Shown here piece by piece: positions 18,497-29,110 of a stretch of 64,000 nt of DNA. Source of the DNA: Cyanobium sp. E1_MAG_00006. GTDB lineage: Bacteria > Cyanobacteriota > Cyanobacteriia > PCC-6307 > Cyanobiaceae. Location of the stretch: positions 79,007 through 143,006 of the forward strand of contig JAIYAQ010000029.1 of the NCBI GenBank assembly GCA_027488975.1. Reading direction: 5' to 3'. A program made the translations under genes and the position numbers. The notes under the pieces were generated by a model. That model was not told the DNA's origin. It worked only from the letters and a program-made list of their open reading frames with translations, and did not search any database. The number at the start of each line of letters is the position of its first letter. Within the stretch, counting starts at the first letter, position 1.

Positions 18497-19392
18497 GCCA
18501 AGCCCAAGACCCCGTTTCCCCCGACCGCAGCGACACCCTGAGGGTGTCTGTGCTCAGCGAGGCCCTTCCCTATATCCAGAGGTTCTCCGGTCGCCGTGTC
18601 GTCGTGAAGTACGGCGGAGCGGCCATGGTGCGGGAGGACCTGCGTGATGCCGTCTACCGCGACCTGGTGCTGCTGGCATCGGTCGGGGTCAAGCCGGTGG
18701 TGGTGCACGGAGGCGGCCCTGAGATCAACGACTGGCTTGGCCGGCTGAACATCGAGCCCCAGTTCCGCAACGGCCTGCGCGTCACCACCCCGGAAACGAT
18801 GGATGTGGTCGAGATGGTGTTGGTCGGGCGGGTCAACAAGCAGATCGTGAACGGCTTGAACCGTCTCGGCGCCCGGGCGGTGGGCCTGTGCGGCAGCGAT
18901 GGGTCCCTGGTGCGGGCACGCACCTACGGAGACGGCGCCAATGGTCTGGTTGGTGATGTGGCTGCGGTGGATCCGGCGGTTCTGCTGCCGCTGCTGGATG
19001 CCGGCTACATCCCCGTGATCTCCTCGGTGGCGGCGGACCAGGAGGGGCAGGCCCACAACATCAACGCTGACACCGTGGCCGGTGAACTGGCTGCCGCCCT
19101 CCAGGCCGAGAAACTGATCCTGCTCACCGACACCCCCGGCATCCTGCGGGACCGGCAGGACCCGGAGTCGTTGATCCGCTCGCTGAGCCTGGCTGCTGCC
19201 CGTGAGCTGATCGCCTCCGGCGTGGTGGCCGGTGGCATGACGCCAAAAACCGAGTGCTGCATCCGCGCCCTGGCCCAAGGGGTCTCCGCCGCCCACATCG
19301 TTGATGGCCGCACGCCCCATGCCCTGCTGCTTGAAGTGTTCACCGACGCCGGCATCGGCACGATGGTGGTAGGCAGCAGCCGATCCCGATGA
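18493..19392 (+). CDS. argB: Acetylglutamate kinase
   Basis: Second step of arginine synthesis, and in cyanobacteria the target of PII (GlnB) activation. The 299-residue product shows '[10 protein letters not shown]' (Lys for ATP), '[12 protein letters not shown]', '[12 protein letters not shown]' and '[25 protein letters not shown]', all family features. The N-terminal helix before the first strand ([18 protein letters not shown]) is the extension that forms the hexamer in arginine-sensitive, PII-regulated enzymes. The GTG start overlaps the DUF2854 stop by four bases; the stop overlaps the next gene's ATG (ATGA). Confidence 0.96.
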   Translation: MSQAQDPVSPDRSDTLRVSVLSEALPYIQRFSGRRVVVKYGGAAMVREDLRDAVYRDLVLLASVGVKPVVVHGGGPEINDWLGRLNIEPQFRNGLRVTTPETMDVVEMVLVGRVNKQIVNGLNRLGARAVGLCGSDGSLVRARTYGDGANGLVGDVAAVDPAVLLPLLDAGYIPVISSVAADQEGQAHNINADTVAGELAAALQAEKLILLTDTPGILRDRQDPESLIRSLSLAAARELIASGVVAGGMTPKTECCIRALAQGVSAAHIVDGRTPHALLLEVFTDAGIGTMVVGSSRSR

Positions 19393-20513
19393 CCGCTGAG
19401 CCGGTGGGCGACGCCCTGCTCGATCCCGCTCGTGCTGCACTCGAGCGGGGCGATTACGGCCGCTGCCTCACCTTGCTGCAGCCCCTGGCCGAGCTTCATC
19501 CCGCCGCCACTCCCTTCGGGGGCAGCGTGCGCCTGCTGATGGCGACTGCTCAGATGGGACAGGGAGATAGCTCTGCCGCCGCTGCCAGCTGCCGCAGCCT
19601 GCGGGCCTGCCGGGATGCCACCATGCGCGCCATGGCCCGCGACCTCCAGGAGGTGCTCGAGGCGCCGGCCCTGCAGCGGCCTCGCGAGTGGTCGATGACC
19701 CTGCCGACCCTCGGGGAGATGCAACCCCTGGAGGGTGAGTTCAAGGCCATGGCCCGCTCACGCCGCCGGCGCCGCCAGAGCGATGAACCACCGCCGCCCC
19801 CCACCGGTCCCACCCAGGCCCCCCTTGGGTTCGCCCTGGTGGCGATCGCGTTGCTGCTGATCACTGTGCTCCTGGGGGGCTGTGTTCAGCTGGAGACCAC
19901 CATCCAGCTGCCCTCCCCCGGACGGCTGCAGATCAGTCAGACCAGCCTCTCCGCCACCGGCCAACCGTTGCCCTGGCAGCAGCAGTTGGCCGCGGCCCTG
20001 CGGCAGACGCCCCTGCGGATCACGGCGGACCATGGCCGTCAGACCCTCACCGCTCCGGTGCTGCCCGCCGCTGACGCCCTGGCGCTGCTGGGCTCCAGCC
20101 TGCTGGACGCTGCCCGGCTTGCTGGGGTGTCGCTGCCGGAGCCGCAGCTGAGCCTGCAGGAGCGCAACTGGCTGCTGGGGGTGCGGCAGCAGCTCGTGAT
20201 TGAGCTGGATCTGCGCCAGCTGCAACCCCTGCCCGGCCTGAGCCTGGCGGTGCAGCTCGAACCGATGCGGCCACGGGCCGTGCGCCTGGCCGAGCCCCTG
20301 CCGGCCGTCGCCAGTGTCAGCGGTCGTGCTCAGCCTCCCCGCCTGCGCTGGAGCCTGCAGCCCGGCGCTCTCAACCGGCTGCAGCTTTCCTGTTGGCGCT
20401 GGAGTCGCCTCGGCCTCGGCGGCCTGGCGATCGCTCTGTTGCTCGTGATGGTGTCTGTGCTGCAACGGCTGCGGCTGGCGGCCGGCTTCGGGCTGCCGCA
20501 GCTGCCTGCCTGA
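19389..20513 (+). CDS. DUF3153-containing membrane protein with helical N-terminal domain
   Basis: A 374-residue protein with three parts. Residues 1-120 form an Ala/Leu-rich helical region resembling a TPR pair ('[20 protein letters not shown]'). A basic/Pro linker ([10 protein letters not shown]) leads to a membrane helix near residue 155 ([20 protein letters not shown]) with a Cys that resembles a lipobox. The rest is a DUF3153 domain of beta-rich type, and a last membrane helix follows near the C-terminus. DUF3153 is a cyanobacterial/plastid family without known function. It is translationally coupled to argB through ATGA but nothing suggests a role in arginine synthesis. Confidence 0.8.
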   Translation: MTAEPVGDALLDPARAALERGDYGRCLTLLQPLAELHPAATPFGGSVRLLMATAQMGQGDSSAAAASCRSLRACRDATMRAMARDLQEVLEAPALQRPREWSMTLPTLGEMQPLEGEFKAMARSRRRRRQSDEPPPPPTGPTQAPLGFALVAIALLLITVLLGGCVQLETTIQLPSPGRLQISQTSLSATGQPLPWQQQLAAALRQTPLRITADHGRQTLTAPVLPAADALALLGSSLLDAARLAGVSLPEPQLSLQERNWLLGVRQQLVIELDLRQLQPLPGLSLAVQLEPMRPRAVRLAEPLPAVASVSGRAQPPRLRWSLQPGALNRLQLSCWRWSRLGLGGLAIALLLVMVSVLQRLRLAAGFGLPQLPA

Positions 20514-20517
20514 TCGC

Positions 20518-22815
20518 TCAGAGCTCCAGTGGATCGGGATCGATCGCCAGGTTCACGTCGCGTGGCAGGGCGCGCCGCAGCTCCGCCTCTTGGGGGAGCG
20601 GCAGCGCCGTGGCCGCCGGTCCGTGCAGCAGCAGCTGCCAGCGGCTCTGGCCCGCGACCCGTGCCACCGGCGCCGGCGCTGGCCCGATGATCACCCAGCC
20701 GCTGGCCTGCACCAGCGGCCGGATCTGCTCCGCCAGAGCCGCGGCTGCCGTGGCCGTTGCGCTGGCGGAGGGACCGGCCAACCGCAGCAGACAGGCCCGA
20801 CTGAACGGCACCAGCCCGGCGGAACGCCGCAGGGCCAGCTCCTCCGCCACGAAGGCGCCGTAGCGGCCGTCCACCAGATGGCGGATCACCGGGTGCTCCG
20901 GGCTGTAGGTCTGCACCAGCACCTCACCCGGCCGATCGCCCCGGCCGGCCCGGCCCGCCAGCTGCAGCAGCAGCTGCAGGCATTCCTCGCCAGCCCGCAG
21001 GTCCGGCCGGTGAAGCAGCCCGTCAGCCGCCAGCACCGCCGCCAGGGTGACCCGGGGCAGGTCCATCCCCTTGGCCAGCATCTGCGTGCCCACCAACACA
21101 TCGGCCTCGCCGGCGGCGAAGCGCTCCAGCAGCAACCGGTGTCCGTCGCGGCCACGGGTCGTGTCGCGGTCGAAGCGCAGCAGGCGCAGCCCCTCCAGCT
21201 CCTGTTCCAGGTGCTCCAGCACCCGCTGCGTGCCGGCGCCGAAGGGCTTGAATGCGGTGGAGCCGCACTGGCCGCAGCGGTCGCTCAGCTCGGCTCGGTT
21301 GTCGCACCAGTGGCAGCGCAGCCAGGAGCGCTCCTTCTGGCGGTGCACGGTCATCGCCACATCGCAGTGGGGGCACTGCACCACCTCGCCGCAGCTGCGG
21401 CAGCTCAGGAAACTGCTGTATCCGCGACGCGGCACCAGCACCACCGCCTGTCCGCCGTTCTCCTTCAGAGCCTCCAGCCGCTCCATCAGCGGCCGGCTGA
21501 TCAGCCGGCGATGGCCCTCCGCCAGTTCCTGGCGCATGTCGACCAGATGCACCGGCGGCAGAGGACGCGCACCGATGCGTTGCGGCAGTTGCAGCAGTTG
21601 GCAGCTCGGGTCCTGCCCCTGGCAGGCCAGCCAGCTTTCAAGACTGGGCGTCGCACTGCCCAACACAAGGCGGGCACCGCTCTGCTGCGCTCGCAGGCGG
21701 GCCACATCGCGGGCGTGGTAACAGGGCATCGGACTCTCCTGCTTGTAGGAGCGGTCGTGCTCCTCATCGAGCACCACCAGGCCGAGCCTTGGTAGCGGCA
21801 GGAACACCGCTGAGCGGGTGCCCACCACCAGCAGCGGGGCCGCCTCCGGCTCGGAGGCGGCCAGCGCCCGCCGCCAGGTGGCGATGCGCTGGCTGTCGCT
21901 GCATCCGGAGTGGTACTCGGCCACCTGGCCACCAAAGCGGGCGCGGCAGCGATCCAGCAGCTGCGGGATCAGCCCGATCTCTGGCGTCAGCAGCAGAGCC
22001 GAACGCCGCTGCTGCAGGCAGGCGGCCGCCGCTTGCAGGTACACCTCGGTCTTGCCGGCGCCGGTGACACCCCAGAGCAGCAGCTCGGAACCCGGCGCCG
22101 CACGCTCAATCGCCGCCAGCGCCGCAGCCTGATCGGCTGTGAGCTGGCGGGGTGTCTCCAGTGGCCCATCGCCGACTGCGCCGGTCCGATCAATGCCCCG
22201 GTCGCGCTGCTCGAGGCGCATCTCCCGTTCCAGAAGCCCACGCCGCTCGAGAGCGTCCGCCACGGCCCGGCTCACTCCGGCGGCCTGCAGCAGATCGCTC
22301 TGCCAGGCCTGTCCGCCGCGCTGCGCCAGCATGGCCAGCAGAACCCTCTGACGTTCGCTCAGATCCGCCGGCTGGATGGTTTCCGGGTTCACCGGCAGGC
22401 GCAGCCAGAGCCTCTGGCGTGGGCTCGCAGCAATGCGACCGGGGTTCTGGCCCAGCCAGCCCGGCGGCAGGGCGGCCTTGAGGGTGCGGAAGCGGCTGGT
22501 GTGACAACCATCGGCCACCCTGGCGATCAGCTCCTGCCAGTGGGGATCCACCGCGGCGCTCTGATGCACCGCCTCGATCGGCTGCAGGGTGCGGCCTTCC
22601 AGCTCTGCTGGCAGGGTCTGCAGCAGCTCCACCACCAGTCCCACGTGGCGGCGACCCCGAAGTCGCAGTTGGACCAGATCCCCGCAGCCCAGTGGCAGCT
22701 GCTCGGGATTGGCGTAGGTGAACACCTGCCCTTCGCGGCCGGCCTCCAGCCACACCTGCAGCCAGCGGTTGGGGGTGCCGCCGAATTGTTCCGGCTCCAG
22801 TCTTGCAAAGCTCAC
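20518..22815 (-). CDS. priA: Primosomal replication protein N' (PriA helicase)
   Basis: Restarts stalled replication forks. The 765-residue protein has an N-terminal 3'-DNA-binding domain, then the superfamily 2 helicase: Walker A 'GVTGAGKTEVYLQA' (about residue 250) and motif II 'VLDEEHDRSYKQE'. The zinc-binding insert follows with paired cysteines ('SCRSCGEVVQCPHCD', 'LRCHWCDNRAELSDRCGQCGS'). Motifs 'GTQMLAKGMDLPRVTL' and 'QLAGRAGRGDRPGEV' complete the second RecA domain. It ends four bases from the convergent DUF3153 stop. It is divergent from rpoD across a ~600-base region. Confidence 0.96.
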   Translation of the reverse strand: MSFARLEPEQFGGTPNRWLQVWLEAGREGQVFTYANPEQLPLGCGDLVQLRLRGRRHVGLVVELLQTLPAELEGRTLQPIEAVHQSAAVDPHWQELIARVADGCHTSRFRTLKAALPPGWLGQNPGRIAASPRQRLWLRLPVNPETIQPADLSERQRVLLAMLAQRGGQAWQSDLLQAAGVSRAVADALERRGLLEREMRLEQRDRGIDRTGAVGDGPLETPRQLTADQAAALAAIERAAPGSELLLWGVTGAGKTEVYLQAAAACLQQRRSALLLTPEIGLIPQLLDRCRARFGGQVAEYHSGCSDSQRIATWRRALAASEPEAAPLLVVGTRSAVFLPLPRLGLVVLDEEHDRSYKQESPMPCYHARDVARLRAQQSGARLVLGSATPSLESWLACQGQDPSCQLLQLPQRIGARPLPPVHLVDMRQELAEGHRRLISRPLMERLEALKENGGQAVVLVPRRGYSSFLSCRSCGEVVQCPHCDVAMTVHRQKERSWLRCHWCDNRAELSDRCGQCGSTAFKPFGAGTQRVLEHLEQELEGLRLLRFDRDTTRGRDGHRLLLERFAAGEADVLVGTQMLAKGMDLPRVTLAAVLAADGLLHRPDLRAGEECLQLLLQLAGRAGRGDRPGEVLVQTYSPEHPVIRHLVDGRYGAFVAEELALRRSAGLVPFSRACLLRLAGPSASATATAAAALAEQIRPLVQASGWVIIGPAPAPVARVAGQSRWQLLLHGPAATALPLPQEAELRRALPRDVNLAIDPDPLEL

Positions 22816-23409
22816 AGGGGTTTCTTAAGATGAGCCTGTTGAGCAGTCCACAGGGCTGTAGTCGGAACCCGGCAAGGTTTCGTCCAGAGGGAAGATCCCG
22901 AGGAAGGCCAGGTCCACCTGAGCCCCCGATCTGCGACCACCCCTGACAGCGTTGCCCGGGCCTTCGCCCAATCCGGTTCCTGTTTGTTCTGCTTCACCGT
23001 CCTGTCCCATCGCCTCCGGCTTGGCTGAGCCGGCGACGGATGCCACCCTCGTGGAGAGAGCGTTGCGTCGCTCGCTCCTGTTCATCCTCCCCGCCGCCAG
23101 CCAGTTGATCACAGGCTCCACAGCGAACGCTGATTTTTCAGCTTTGCTGCAGCCTCTGCCATTTGGTCCCTCGGGCGTTCCGATTCTCTGTCCATTGCTC
23201 CGGAGGAGTCACGGTCCTGCGGATCGCGCATCTGTGGCTGGTTCCATCCACCAAGGCAAGCCGTTCCCGCCCTCCGACTCCCTCCCTCCGCCAGAGCCCG
23301 CAGCCACCCAGCACCAATTCAGCTGCCAGCGAACACCCGACACCCGAGACTCCGACACCCCGTCGTCCCGTTCCCGCCCACTGCACTCTTCACCTCCATC
23401 CCTTTCCCG
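22816..23409. other. Long intergenic region between priA and rpoD
   Basis: This 594-base stretch separates the divergent priA and rpoD genes. Open frames of 60-150 codons exist on both strands, but their compositions (Pro/Ser/Arg-rich, no hydrophobic pattern) look like GC-rich noise. No known small RNA motif (6S, RNase P, SRP RNA) was recognised. It must contain both promoters and probably a long rpoD 5' leader. The 150 bases before rpoD are unusually C- and CA-rich on the plus strand, which could leave the leader unstructured. Confidence 0.5.
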
Positions 23410-24831
<1,422 letters not shown>

Positions 24832-24896
24832 TCAGCCGCCGCTGAACCGGCGCCTGAACCCATCCGCAGGGCCGGCCGGTCCTACGGTTCCCTCGT

Positions 24897-24926
24897 CCGG
24901 CGGGTTGTACCCGCCGGATTTTGTTT
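24897..24926 (+). terminator. Intrinsic terminator of rpoD
   Basis: Perfect 8-bp GC stem (CCGGCGGG / CCCGCCGG) with a five-base loop, followed by ATTTTGTTT. This is a textbook rho-independent terminator on the plus strand. It covers the TTG start used by the ORF track for the next gene, which supports the later ATG at 24942. Confidence 0.88.
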
Positions 24927-24941
24927 GTGCCTGCTCCGCCG

Positions 24942-26033
24942 ATGCGGCTCTCGATCGTTCTGCCCACCTACAACGAGCGGGCCAACATCGAGCCGCTGCT
25001 GGCTCAACTGCTGCCGCTGCAGCAGCACGTCAGCCTCGAAATCCTGGTGGTGGACGACGACTCCGCCGATGGCACTGCCGAGCTGGTGCGCCAGCTGGCG
25101 CAGCACCACTCCTGCCTGCGGCTGATTCGACGTGTGGGGCGCTCCGGACTGGCCAGCGCCATCAAGGAGGGGCTGCTCGATGCCACCGGTGATCTGGCCC
25201 TCGTGATGGACAGCGATGGCCAGCATGAACCTGCTGCCGTGCTGCGGGCCGTCCAGACCCTGCAGCAGGGGGAGCTGGATCTGGTGGTGGGCAGCCGCTT
25301 CCACGCCGATGCTGAGATCCATGGATTGAGCGGCCGCAGGGAGCAGGGCTCCACCTGGGCCAATGCGGCCTCCCGCTTCAGCCTGCCGCGCACCTACGGC
25401 CAGCTCACCGATCTGATGAGCGGCTTCTTTGCCCTGCGCCTCGAGCCGTTGCTGCCGCTGATACGGGCGGTGGATGTGAACGGGTTCAAGTTCCTCTATG
25501 AGCTGCTGGCGGTCAGCCGTGGCCGGTTGCGGGTGGCGGAGGTGCCGCTCACCTTCCAGCCCCGAACCAGTGGCAGCTCCAAGCTGGATCTGGCTGTGTT
25601 CTGGGACTTTCTGATCTCCCTGCTGCATAGCCTCAGCTTCCGCCTGTTGCCGCGGCGGGCCATCAGCTTCGCCCTGGTGGGCACCAGCGGTGTCGCCGTG
25701 CAGCTGCTGGCCACGCAGTTGCTGATGGCCAGCGGCTATCTCGGCTTCGAGCAGGCCCTGCCGCTGGCGGTGGTGGCGGCCGCCAGCTCCAACTATCTGA
25801 TCAACAACGCCCTGACCTTCCGCTTTCAACGCCTGCGCGGCCTAGGGCTGCTGCGCGGCCTGCTGAAGTTTCTTCTGGTGGCTTCCCTGCCGGTCCTGGC
25901 CAACGTGGGTCTGGCATCGGCGTACTACAGCTTCGTGGCTCGCGACACCTTCTGGGCTCAGCTGGCCGGAATCTTCGTGGTGTTCGTCTGGAACTATGCC
26001 GCCAGCAGCCGCTTCGTCTGGAACACGCCATAG
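24942..26033 (+). CDS. Polyprenyl-phosphate glycosyltransferase (GT2) fused to GtrA domain
   Basis: A 363-residue protein. The N-terminal ~225 residues form a DPM1-like GT2 domain ('SIVLPTYNERANIEPLL', 'ILVVDDDSADGTAELV', 'ALVMDSDGQHEP' with the metal-binding DxD-type motif). The C-terminal ~130 residues are a four-helix GtrA-like membrane domain ('FALVGTSGVAVQLLATQLL', 'ASSNYLINNALTFRF', 'FVWNYAASSRFVW'). Such fusions load a sugar on a polyprenyl phosphate and help flip it for periplasmic glycosyltransferases. The neighbour 10 bases on is a GT83-like enzyme that would use the product. I chose the ATG at 24942 because upstream TTG/GTG starts lie in the rpoD terminator. Confidence 0.9.
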   Translation: MRLSIVLPTYNERANIEPLLAQLLPLQQHVSLEILVVDDDSADGTAELVRQLAQHHSCLRLIRRVGRSGLASAIKEGLLDATGDLALVMDSDGQHEPAAVLRAVQTLQQGELDLVVGSRFHADAEIHGLSGRREQGSTWANAASRFSLPRTYGQLTDLMSGFFALRLEPLLPLIRAVDVNGFKFLYELLAVSRGRLRVAEVPLTFQPRTSGSSKLDLAVFWDFLISLLHSLSFRLLPRRAISFALVGTSGVAVQLLATQLLMASGYLGFEQALPLAVVAAASSNYLINNALTFRFQRLRGLGLLRGLLKFLLVASLPVLANVGLASAYYSFVARDTFWAQLAGIFVVFVWNYAASSRFVWNTP

Positions 26034-26043
26034 GTTCGGGCCC

Positions 26044-27849
26044 ATGCAACATGCACTTGCCCGTCTTGAATCCTGGCTGGATCATGACCCTCTGCGGCGC
26101 CCCCTGCTGGCCCTGCTGGCCCTGATCGGTCTGTGCGTTCTGGCCTTCTTCAATCAGTTGGCTGGTCTCGGACTGATGGACAAGACCGAGGGGCTGTTCG
26201 TGGAGGTGCCCCGTCAGATGCTGCTCAGCGGCGATTGGGTCACCCCCCGCTGGAACGGTGTGCCGTTCTTCGACTATCCCGTGTGGGGCTACTGGATGGT
26301 GGGGCTCAGCTTCCGCCTCTTCGGGATCAGTGAGGGGGCCGCACGCCTGCCGGCAGCCATGGCCGCCACGGCCACGGTGCTCGCTCTGTTCGGACTGCTG
26401 TTGGTGCTTGCCCCCCGTGATGAGCCGCAGCAGCGGCGCGTGGGCCGGGCCAGCCTCTGCGCCGCCGTTCTCACCCTGAACCCCGCCTGGGTGGGCTGGG
26501 GGCGCTCCTCGGTGACCGACATGTTCCTGGCCAGCAGTATCAGCCTGGCGTTGCTGGGTTTTGCCCTGGCCTGGGGTGCTGCTGATCGGCCTGCCCTGCG
26601 GCGGCTCGGTCATACCGCGCTCGCTCTGTTCTGCGGTGTGGCGGTTCTGGCCAAGGGGCCGGTGGGGCTGCTGCTGCCTGGGCTGGTGATCCTGCTGTTC
26701 CTGCTGCTCCGGGGGCAGCTGCTGCAGGAGGTGCGTCGCACCCCCTGGCTGCCGATGCTGGCGCTGTTTCTGGGGGTGACCATCCCCTGGTACGCGGCAG
26801 CGACCGCGGCCAATGGCATGGCCTTCCTGAGCCACTTCATCGGCTTCAGCAACCTGGATCGCTTCACCTCGGTGCTGTACAGCCACCCAGGGCCGCCCTG
26901 GTTCTATCTCCCCTGGCTGGTGTTGCTGTTGCTCCCCTGGTCGATCTTCCTGCCGGTGGCTGTGGCCCGTCTGCGTTTCGGGCGCCCGCAGATCTGGCGT
27001 GGCCCTGCCGGACCCGGCGATCTGCCACTGCTGGCACTGATCTGGCTGCTGTTGATCGTGGCGTTCTTCTCCGCCGCCGCCACCAAGCTGCCCGGTTACA
27101 TCCTGCCGGCACTGCCCGGTGGCGCCCTGCTGGTTGGCCTGCTGTTCGCTCCCTTCCCAGTTGCCGCCGGCCAGTCAGAGCTGGTGCCGGGGCCGGGACT
27201 GCGCTGGAGCGGCGCGATCAATGCCCTGTTGCTGGCCGCCGCGGCACTGGCTGCCGCCCTGGCCCCCGGCTGGATCGGCGGCGATCCCTCCTTCCCCGGG
27301 TTCGCCGAGGTGATCCGGGCCTCGCCCCTGCCGCTGCTGCTGGCTCTGCCACTGGCGTTGGCTGTTGTCGCCCTCACGGTTGCGCTGCTGCGCTCGAAGA
27401 GGCAGCCCGGCGCCCTTGCCTGGCTGTGGCTCCCAAATGCCGCTGCCTTTGCGGCCGTTCTCGCTCTGGTGGTTCCCGCCCTCACACCGTTGCTGGATCA
27501 GGAGCGGTTGCTGCCGATCCGCACCCTGGCGCGGCTGGCGGGGCGCGAGGCCAAGCAGGGGGAGCCCCTGCTGGTGGTGGGCTACAAGCGCTATAGCGTC
27601 GTGTACTACAGCGGTCGGCCGGTGCTGTTCGTGAGTTCGCCCGACGAGGCGCTGAAGGCCCTTTCAGACAGGGAAGCCGGACGGGGCTCCTATGCCGGCA
27701 GCGGCTCCACCCTTCTATTGCTGGGTAGTGATCCGGAGCTGCTGGACTTCGGCGTCGGACCCGGTGATTCCGCCCTGCTCGCGCGACGTGACGCGCACCG
27801 GCTGGTGCGGTTGCCTATGGACCGACTGCATCAGCTCGTTGGACCGTGA
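26044..27849 (+). CDS. GT83/ArnT-like integral membrane glycosyltransferase
   Basis: A 601-residue protein with about a dozen membrane helices, of the ArnT/PMT superfamily that transfers sugars from polyprenyl phosphate on the periplasmic face. The first loop reads 'GLGLMDKTEGLFVEVPRQML', matching the family's 'DE.RYAEIAREM' region, but the usual Asp-Glu pair is Asp-Lys (the Glu comes three residues later). Further family features are 'WNGVPFFDYPVWGYW' and 'KGPVGLLLPGLVIL'. The C-terminal soluble part is short. It lies between a GT2/GtrA gene and a PAP2 phosphatase, a set that fits lipid-linked sugar transfer and carrier recycling. The acceptor is unknown. Confidence 0.88.
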   Translation: MQHALARLESWLDHDPLRRPLLALLALIGLCVLAFFNQLAGLGLMDKTEGLFVEVPRQMLLSGDWVTPRWNGVPFFDYPVWGYWMVGLSFRLFGISEGAARLPAAMAATATVLALFGLLLVLAPRDEPQQRRVGRASLCAAVLTLNPAWVGWGRSSVTDMFLASSISLALLGFALAWGAADRPALRRLGHTALALFCGVAVLAKGPVGLLLPGLVILLFLLLRGQLLQEVRRTPWLPMLALFLGVTIPWYAAATAANGMAFLSHFIGFSNLDRFTSVLYSHPGPPWFYLPWLVLLLLPWSIFLPVAVARLRFGRPQIWRGPAGPGDLPLLALIWLLLIVAFFSAAATKLPGYILPALPGGALLVGLLFAPFPVAAGQSELVPGPGLRWSGAINALLLAAAALAAALAPGWIGGDPSFPGFAEVIRASPLPLLLALPLALAVVALTVALLRSKRQPGALAWLWLPNAAAFAAVLALVVPALTPLLDQERLLPIRTLARLAGREAKQGEPLLVVGYKRYSVVYYSGRPVLFVSSPDEALKALSDREAGRGSYAGSGSTLLLLGSDPELLDFGVGPGDSALLARRDAHRLVRLPMDRLHQLVGP

Positions 27850-28550
27850 TGGCAAGGTTGCGTTCCCTGCTGCTGGACTGGCTTCTGGCGCTGGGTCGCT
27901 GGCGCCTGTTCGCAACGCTTGCCACGGCCGCGGCCTTTGGCCTGAGCCATTCAGCCCTGCTGGTCACGCCCGTACCGCCCTTTGATCTGGCCATTCTCAA
28001 CTGCGTGCATGGCGCCATTCCGGATGCGCTGGGGCCCCTGGTGATGCGCGTCTACCAGTTCAGTGGCGTGCACGTCAGTGCGGTTCTGGTTCTGGCCGTG
28101 TTGATCTTCCTGGCCCTGCGCCGCTTCTGGGCTGATGTTGTCTGTCTGATGGTGGGCACCGGTGGCATCCTGTTGATCGTGGATCGCTGCCTCAAGCCTG
28201 CGTTCGATCGGCCCCGTCCGGAGGGAAGCCTGCTGCAAGACATCTCCGGCCGCAGTTTCCCCAGCGGCCACGCGGCTGGCTCGGTGGTGTTCTATTTCCT
28301 CACCTGCTGTCTGCTTTCGGCCCACTACCCGCGCCTGCGACGGCCCCTGTTCCTGATGTCCAGCATCTGGGTGGGCCTGGTGTGGCTCAGCACCCTTTAT
28401 GTCAGGGCCCACTGGCTCACCGACATCGCCGCAGGCGCGGCACTCGGCTATGTGTGGCTCAGCTTCTGCCTGGCGGGGTTCACCGTCTGGGAGCGGCACC
28501 ACGCCCGCCGGTCTTCTCCGACCGCTTCATCCCCTGCTGCGAATGGCTGA
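27849..28550 (+). CDS. PAP2-family membrane phosphatase
   Basis: A 233-residue six-helix lipid phosphatase. All three catalytic motifs are present: 'KPAFDRPRP' (K-x6-RP), 'SFPSGHAAGS' (PSGH) and 'STLYVRAHWLTDIAAG' (R-x5-H-x3-D). Family members hydrolyse phosphatidic acid or undecaprenyl pyrophosphate. The ATG sits in a TGATG overlap with the stop of the GT83-like gene, so the phosphatase is translated with it, which points to recycling of a polyprenyl carrier. The ORF-track GTG three bases earlier is less likely. Confidence 0.92.
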   Translation: MARLRSLLLDWLLALGRWRLFATLATAAAFGLSHSALLVTPVPPFDLAILNCVHGAIPDALGPLVMRVYQFSGVHVSAVLVLAVLIFLALRRFWADVVCLMVGTGGILLIVDRCLKPAFDRPRPEGSLLQDISGRSFPSGHAAGSVVFYFLTCCLLSAHYPRLRRPLFLMSSIWVGLVWLSTLYVRAHWLTDIAAGAALGYVWLSFCLAGFTVWERHHARRSSPTASSPAANG

Positions 28551-28947
28551 CGGCCTTGCCTCCCTGCGCGCTCTCTGCGGCCTGCGCTCCGCCCCGCTCC
28601 TCTCGGCAGCAGACCATGAGGCCCTGCGCGCGGAACTTCTGCCCCTGCTGCAGCGCTGCGACTGGTTCACGATCGGTGTGATGGCGCCCTCCGCCGAGGC
28701 CGCCGTGGCGGCCCTGCGCGGCGCCGAACGGTCCAACGGCTGGCCTGCCCTGGAGCTTGATCCCGCTGGCGAGGCGCTGGCGGCGATCGAGGGGCCGGTG
28801 TTTCTCAAGGCCAATCAGAACAGTGGCCGCTTTCTGGTGCGCCGGGAGACGGGCCTCGGCGAGGGCCTCCTCATCACCGGCCACAGCCCCGCCGATCCCG
28901 ACGCTGAAGACACCTGGGGGCCGCTGCCGCTGGACTTCTTCGCCTGA
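28543..28947 (+). CDS. DUF1824 family protein
   Basis: A 134-residue protein of a cyanobacterial/plastid family without known function. Visible features are 'LLQRCDWFTIGVMAPSAEAA', 'KANQNSGRFLVRRETGLGEG' and 'LLITGHSPADPDAEDTWGPLPLDFF', the last being the most conserved stretch in the family as I remember it. The ATG at 28543 overlaps the PAP2 stop by eight bases; the ORF-track start upstream is inside PAP2. The family is small and soluble. Nothing in the context explains its role. Confidence 0.85.
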   Translation: MADGLASLRALCGLRSAPLLSAADHEALRAELLPLLQRCDWFTIGVMAPSAEAAVAALRGAERSNGWPALELDPAGEALAAIEGPVFLKANQNSGRFLVRRETGLGEGLLITGHSPADPDAEDTWGPLPLDFFA

Positions 28948-29110
28948 GCTTCTTCCCCGGGGCTTCGGCCAGCTGACCTGGGCCATCTGATCACGACTGG
29001 AGACCACGACTGCTGATCACGACATCGAGCCAGCGAGCTGAGCCGGACCCTCAGGTGCCTAGGCTGGGCGGCTGTGATTCGGCGGCTGCCGCTGCCTCCC
29101 CAGCTTTCTG

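Noticed and set aside
20590-21795. 401-codon plus-strand frame opposite priA
   Set aside because: Gln/His/Arg-rich translation without hydrophobic or domain pattern; priA motifs are unmistakable on the other strand.
25801-26886. 361-codon minus-strand frame across the GT2/GT83 boundary
   Set aside because: Runs antisense to two real genes and across their boundary; low-complexity Gln/His/Gly composition.
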